A stretch of 64,000 nucleotides of DNA from Apostichopus japonicus (Eukaryota > Echinodermata > Holothuroidea > Aspidochirotida > Stichopodidae). Of this stretch, positions 58,446-64,000 are shown piece after piece (position 1 is the first letter of the stretch; each line of letters starts with the position of its first letter). The stretch is taken from NCBI RefSeq assembly GCF_037975245.1, contig NC_092575.1, forward strand, positions 22,242,841-22,306,840, in the 5' to 3' direction. The translations under genes and the position numbers were made by a program. Below the pieces are notes generated by a model. The model ran no database searches. It worked only from the letters and a program-made list of their open reading frames with translations, and had not been told where the DNA came from.

Positions 58446-61400
58446 CAGTTATCCTGAAGTTAGAACGTTTACAAGCAAGTGACACATACATACACAAACA
58501 CACACACCATCACCATCGCATAGCTAGCTACCTTCTGCTTTCGTTCAGCAAGGGAAAAAAATTGCTGGGGCGCAGAATTTTTCCAGATATCAGAATATTA
58601 ATCTACATACCGTTTTCTAAACTTGCCACATCCATACAATCCAAGCTAACCTGAATTCTGCATTCTGAACCTCTATCTGGAGGGGTTGGGGTTGTGATCT
58701 GTTGGGTCATAGTTCAGTCATCATGGATACTCCTGGGTCATATGTTGGTCTAATAGCTTGCAGACCGCTGGCTTAAGCACCACATTCACATAGGTAGTGG
58801 TGCTTTGCCGTTCATGACACCCAGGAAACCTTTCAACACCAATTTTAAATTCTTGATCTTCTTCAAGAACAATCCCCCTCCCCCTCTCCCCCCCCCCCAA
58901 ACTTATCAAATCTTGATCCATATTATATTTGGAATATCTCTTTGCCAATTCCCTTGATGCATAAATCAAGTGTAATACCACTCATGTGAAATGTATAGCG
59001 ACTGCAAAGGTTCTATATTCATTCACAAAACGATCGTCTTTCCACGATTTACTGAACAACACTCAATACTGTAAAATAAACAAAACCAATCAAAAAGTTC
59101 AGGCTATATTTTTATCCAACACACTGGCAGAAGTAATGAATTGTTCTTTATATATATGTATTCAACCGAGAGACACTGACTTAAATTGGCAGGGACAGAT
59201 CCTGTGAGTATATGATATCAAACACAAAAATGTTAGTAGAGGGGGTCTTTCTGGGGAAGAACGGAGTCTATTGTTGGTAGATATAGCTAGCCAAGATGTA
59301 AAAACATGTAGTGAGTATGTACATGTCTATCAACACTAAACAAATGATACAGACTTATTCAACAAAAAGCCCCTCCATCTCTGTCTAATGGAGATACAGA
59401 ATCCGTCAACAAGAGACAAAACTTAACTGATATGACAGCGAAGCAATGACAGAAATATATGTCCGACCCATTTCTAAAGGGAATTGTGATACTGGAAACA
59501 AATATTGGCTAAAAATTGGAAGTAGAAAATGTAAGCCAATATTCATATGTTAATTCAAATGCACGTGCATGCTTTCACTGGAAGTGTTGGAAATAAAAAG
59601 GCATCAAATTTGTGGTCGACTTTCCAATATAATGTTTCAGCGCTTTTTTCTGCTGTTCTATTTCCATTGTAATATTTTAGGGATGAAATCATCTGAAAAG
59701 TCAATTTTATCCTTGAAGTTTTAATTTTGTCTACATATTCATACCTGTCCATGATGATGTTGTTAGAATCTGTGATAATGAATTCTACAACAGTCCAGGC
59801 CATTCTTCGAGACAGGGAGATGTTATCTGGTATCATTGCAATGGCTGATATGTGCCTATACATATGTGTATATATGTACCTTAATATTCTCAATGGACCA
59901 ATAATAGGACCGAGATGTATTTTGAGTACCACAGAGTGAACAAGAGAGAATGGGAGGCCAATGCCCGAAGCATTTTTGAAGAAATGGAACACACACAAAA
60001 TAAAAGGCAAACTACAGGGAGAAAACAAGGACAAAATATAGTTTCCTTACCAAAAATATGTCAAAAGTTAGCACTTTATGACACTTTATTACAGACAGAA
60101 GAGAATTGCTTTGTCGCAGATCTATGAGGGAACATCCCAAACACTTTACAGGTACGACTGTCACATGAACGCACCGGAATGTCAATACTTCTAACAGTAC
60201 ATTACTTTAAAGATTAAAAAAGGTTGAATATCTAAAAGCGAATTCAGGCAAAAAGTTTGAGACCATTTTAATATGAGTCTGCCTGCCAGTGCATGCTTTG
60301 GATGGTAATTGAGCAGGAAGTGCTATAGACCAAAAGTGGTTGGCCACTGGTGATGGACAGTGTAGCAGTTAACAGGTCACCATACACATGGCATTGCGAG
60401 AATGCCCTAGTCATGGGGAGACAAGTAAGTTAGATGTGATGTTAAACTGCAAGTGATCATAATACGGTCTCTGAGTGCAGACAAAGGATATTTTAAATCT
60501 TCTGCAGAGGAAATATGATCTGCACATTTTCTTATTTGTCTGTTCATTTAGTTGTCTACAAACAGCCATGACTTCACTTTACTTTCTGTGAGGCTGGTAA
60601 TGCAATGCATTTTGTAAGAGTACAGGTTTCACCTAAGAATATAATTTACCTGTTATCTGCATCTATAGCAAAAAATGCTACCGGCAATTGAACGAGCAAG
60701 TTGTATAGCAGTTTTGTACCAAAATAAATCATGCTTATATAAATCCCTTTAATGTTACACTAACTTTAAAGACAAAATTATTGCTAGCACAGATATCACC
60801 TGGAGCCTCGATTGAGGCTAACTGTGTGCAATAGGTGCAGACAATTTGTGCACACATGTATGTACTACATTGCCTATACTTACACATCATAAGCTCCTAT
60901 ATATTATATTCACATACCATTTATACATAGCCATTCACTGTCAATCTGAATCATTTATTAAAGTTTAATATCCATCCCACAGGTGGTCATAATTCCCTCC
61001 AAAAATGCTGTAACTTTATTTCAAAAAAAAGAAAAAACCTAATACATTAGAAGATCTTATCTCTACTTTTTTCCTATTCTTCCAAAAAATTCCTATAAGA
61101 AGACAATTTTATTGGACAATATTTAAATGGGGGAAAAAAAGGATATATGGGAAAAACTAATTTAAAACCCTGAAAGAGTTTATAAGATTCACCATGGGCA
61201 GCTATATAAGGGCCAACATCTTATTTCATAATGGGCTAAGGAGACATAAACATTTAAGGTAATATTGGGTTACAGGACAAAACATTAGGGGTCTTGTTGT
61301 TACCATTTCAAATTGGTGAATGTGTAACATGTCAGCTAGAATCAGCATGATGCTACATACTTAATACTTGCGGTCACAGACATCGGCTATAAGACAATTA

Positions 61401-63587
61401 CACTGTACGTACTTTCTAATATGAAAACGACACAGAGTTGAAAATCTTAAAAGGGGGAGGAAATCAGAGTGGCAGTGGCTGGTCAAAGGAGGGAAAGGGG
61501 GAGAGGGAAGGGGAGATATTAGATCATTTGGCTCTGGACACGATACAGATGTTGACACTAAGGTGCTGTTGTTGTGCAATGTTGCATTTTGCTGTTGTTG
61601 ATAAGAGAAGTGTTGTTGTTCTGAGTAGACAAGAACCTAAGCAGTAGAGTCAACTTCACTTCTTCAGTCTGTTGCATGTTCACAATTGTACGACATTTCA
61701 TTATCAGTTCAACCAATCAATTTGAAAAAAAATCACTTAATTAGTATTAAATTTCATCTACAATATTTTTTGCAAAATTATCCTTTTTGTTCAGATGAAG
61801 AAAATCTGGAAAATGTCCAAATTTTTGCACAACTTTAAAATTATTTATGTTGAGAACAAATATTTTGTAAAGTAAGGGACCAAATTACAAATTTATGTCT
61901 CAATTGTAAGACAGCACTCTATCAAATCACAGGAATCTAGCATATCACATCAGCCATAAAGTAGGCCCTAACAGTTGGTCACGCTTCTGCTGCAGTTTCT
62001 TCATTTTCTGACCTGTAGAAACCATGATCAAATGAGACCTAATATATCACTTCTGCTACCCGCCCTATTCAATTCATAATTCTTAGGCGTTTTCATTCAA
62101 AACAATGGAAGAATTGAGGGAGTGAATATGACTCACGATGAATTTAATATCTAGAAAAGTTTGTTTTATTGTTAGTTATTCAGAGGTTATAGCCTTCATC
62201 ATATTCATGTTCAATAGATGACACACACAGTACACAAATTTTTCCCTTTCTTCCTCAAATGGAAATAAAATCGTCATAATATTTTGAGACATTTATAAGC
62301 ACAGCTCGATATCTCGACGCGATTGCAAACACTATCGAGAAGTGCCACGTGGAAAAAAAAATCGATGAACAAAGCCACTCCGCGTGGTGTTTGACTATTT
62401 TAAAGTGAAGTCGCTTATCATTCACATCTAGTCCGACGATCAACTGTACCGAGTGCTTCATGCTTTATCCGGTTTGAAAAAGAGGAACTGCATTTTGACA
62501 AAAGGGAACACAAAGAACAAAAAGGGACAGGGAATAAAAAAAAAACACAGCCAGGTGTGTCATTGAATTAAATAATATGTACACAAGAAGTACTGACGGT
62601 CTAACAAAAACGAAAAATCATAAAGATTCGACAATGCAGAGAAAATGCCAGATTTCCTTTGTTCTTTGTCGACGGCTAAGACGGTTTGGTAGGGGACAAC
62701 GACATGTGGGCAGATTCCTATTCTTGTCAAAATTACCTCATTAATGGAATCTTTTGTCTTATGACTCCCCCCCCCCATTCCTTCCATTGTAACAATTGAA
62801 TATTTCTATGAACAGTACTACTAGCAAGCATCCCTTTATCAACTAAAGACAAAGCAGCTACAACTGCCATACAAGTTCACCAGTATGATATTCAAAAAAA
62901 TTATCATAATTAAATTTTTAAAAAACCTTAGAATGATAATATATGCAAAGGCTGAGTTTCCACATAGTTTCGTTTTAAAAAGGTTCGCCAAAAGCGGGAC
63001 TTAAGATTCGATGTCTTGATTCACAAAAAGGCAAGGCCGATCCCAAGATCCACCCTGCTCTTTCGATATTCAACATTTTTAAAATAAAAATATTTAGCCA
63101 GCATATCTTACAATGCAATAGTACACTTGACTTGGCTGCTTCAATAAACCTAATAAATTATGTATTTTCTCCCTTTTCTGTCATTTTTCACTTTGCTTAG
63201 CACTCATAAGAGAACCTATATGAACAAATTACTCATTGCCTCATACGTCTACGATATTACAATACAGGTTTGTGTCACAGACAGTAGAGAGTGCACTCAC
63301 CTTCACAATATATATATTCAAATTTTCTGGAAAAGCAGGATGATTTCATTTTAAGTACATACACAACAAACGACTACTTAGAACAAGTAGTTATTTGCCT
63401 GCATACACGGATCTATCTTTTTCTTATCTTTATTTATATTTTAAACTAATTCAACTTCGACATCATATTTTGGTAAGTGCAACACGAGTCAGTGAGTTTT
63501 TAGTCATTGCCTGAGGGTAACAAAAAAAAGCAGAAACTAATATGGATGAGATATGATGTAATTTTGGAAAATTATGATCATAGGTTT

Positions 63588-63665
63588 GTACTTTATATAT
63601 AGATGTGTAAATTGGAGAAAACTTCGGTACTTTATATATAGATGTGTAAATTGGAGAAAACTTCG
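63588..63665. repeat. perfect 39-bp tandem duplication
   Basis: The unit gtactttatatatagatgtg plus taaattggagaaaacttcg occurs twice with no differences, at 63588-63626 and 63627-63665. Confidence 0.95.
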
Positions 63666-64000
63666 AATTATGGTCAGAGAAGATTGTATTTTTAATTCTT
63701 GTATCAGAATAACTTAAACTATTGGAATATCATTCATGAACAAAAGGTCAGAATGACTGTATAGTGGTATATCAAGGCTTTCTTTCTTTTTTGTAAACGT
63801 CTATTGAAACTATTAGTACAGTAGTAGCACTGGCTACGTATGGGTACTGACTATGGACTATGGGATCGTACGATTTACCAATAGTTTGGAATGTACACGG
63901 AAATAATCCACCGAGAAAAATCGCTGAGTTGACTTCTGAATGGTAGATTTGGAAGGAAGAGTACTGTAGGTGGGGGGCAGTGGCCTGGATAGTGAGGGCG

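Larger units (their letters stand above)
43984..64000. other. upstream intronic or 5' flanking sequence, no exon found
   Basis: Twenty kilobases upstream of the first exon found. The missing N-terminal exon(s) should lie upstream of 43983, so at least part of this is intron. I saw no TPR-like minus-strand frame. It holds the fold-back element (44128-44441), a GGGTAA-rich tract (44722-44787), a minisatellite (52464-53120), a 145-bp tandem array (57590-58445), a perfect 39-bp duplication (63588-63665), and C runs at 49098-49113 and near 58886-58898. Confidence 0.6.

Overview
The window looks like nuclear DNA from a marine invertebrate deuterostome, most likely an echinoderm, though the sequence alone does not fix the species. 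The evidence is AT-rich non-coding DNA, GT-AG introns of 0.3 to 8 kb, tRNA-derived SINEs, (AT)n and G/C homopolymer tracts, and a large metazoan gene whose protein resembles vertebrate TTC28 along its length. No bacterial or viral gene organisation is present.

One gene can be supported: a TTC28 (TPRBK-type) orthologue on the minus strand. Fifteen coding exons lie between 43983 (most 5' exon seen) and 7824 (stop codon). They were joined by hand using GT-AG boundaries. All fourteen junction phases agree, and the summed coding length of 7617 nt is divisible by three, giving 2538 residues plus a stop. The order is: TPR exons (43983 down to 27455, including one 2.8 kb exon with about 21 TPR units), a CHAT-like domain (27.6 kb down to 19.9 kb), a conserved post-CHAT region (18052 to 10346), and a Ser/Pro-rich disordered tail ending in Cys (9916 to 7824). 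A probable 2.7 kb 3' UTR follows, down to about 5085. The start codon and N-terminal exon or exons were not found. They probably lie beyond position 64000.

The remaining sequence is intronic or intergenic and rich in repeats. 1-5084 (beyond the 3' end): a hAT-like MITE, a fold-back element and clustered TAGGCCTA words. 11.1 kb and 42.8 kb: tRNA-derived SINEs. 18.5-19.1 kb: a LINE-like 3' end between two TTATG-type repeat blocks. 30.5 kb and 52.5 kb: minisatellites. 32.8-33.1 kb: a 108-bp tandem triplication next to a splice donor. 41.9-42.3 kb: a 206-bp duplication. 44.1-44.4 kb: a 314-bp fold-back element with a hammerhead-like motif, and a relative at 22.7 kb. 57.6-58.4 kb: a roughly 145-bp tandem array carrying DR1-like hexamer pairs.

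The most interesting points are the apparent loss of both catalytic residues in the CHAT domain, the run of five consecutive phase 1-1 exons in the TPR region, the hammerhead-like fold-back element, and the DR1-bearing tandem array. I found no clear previously undescribed multi-gene system.
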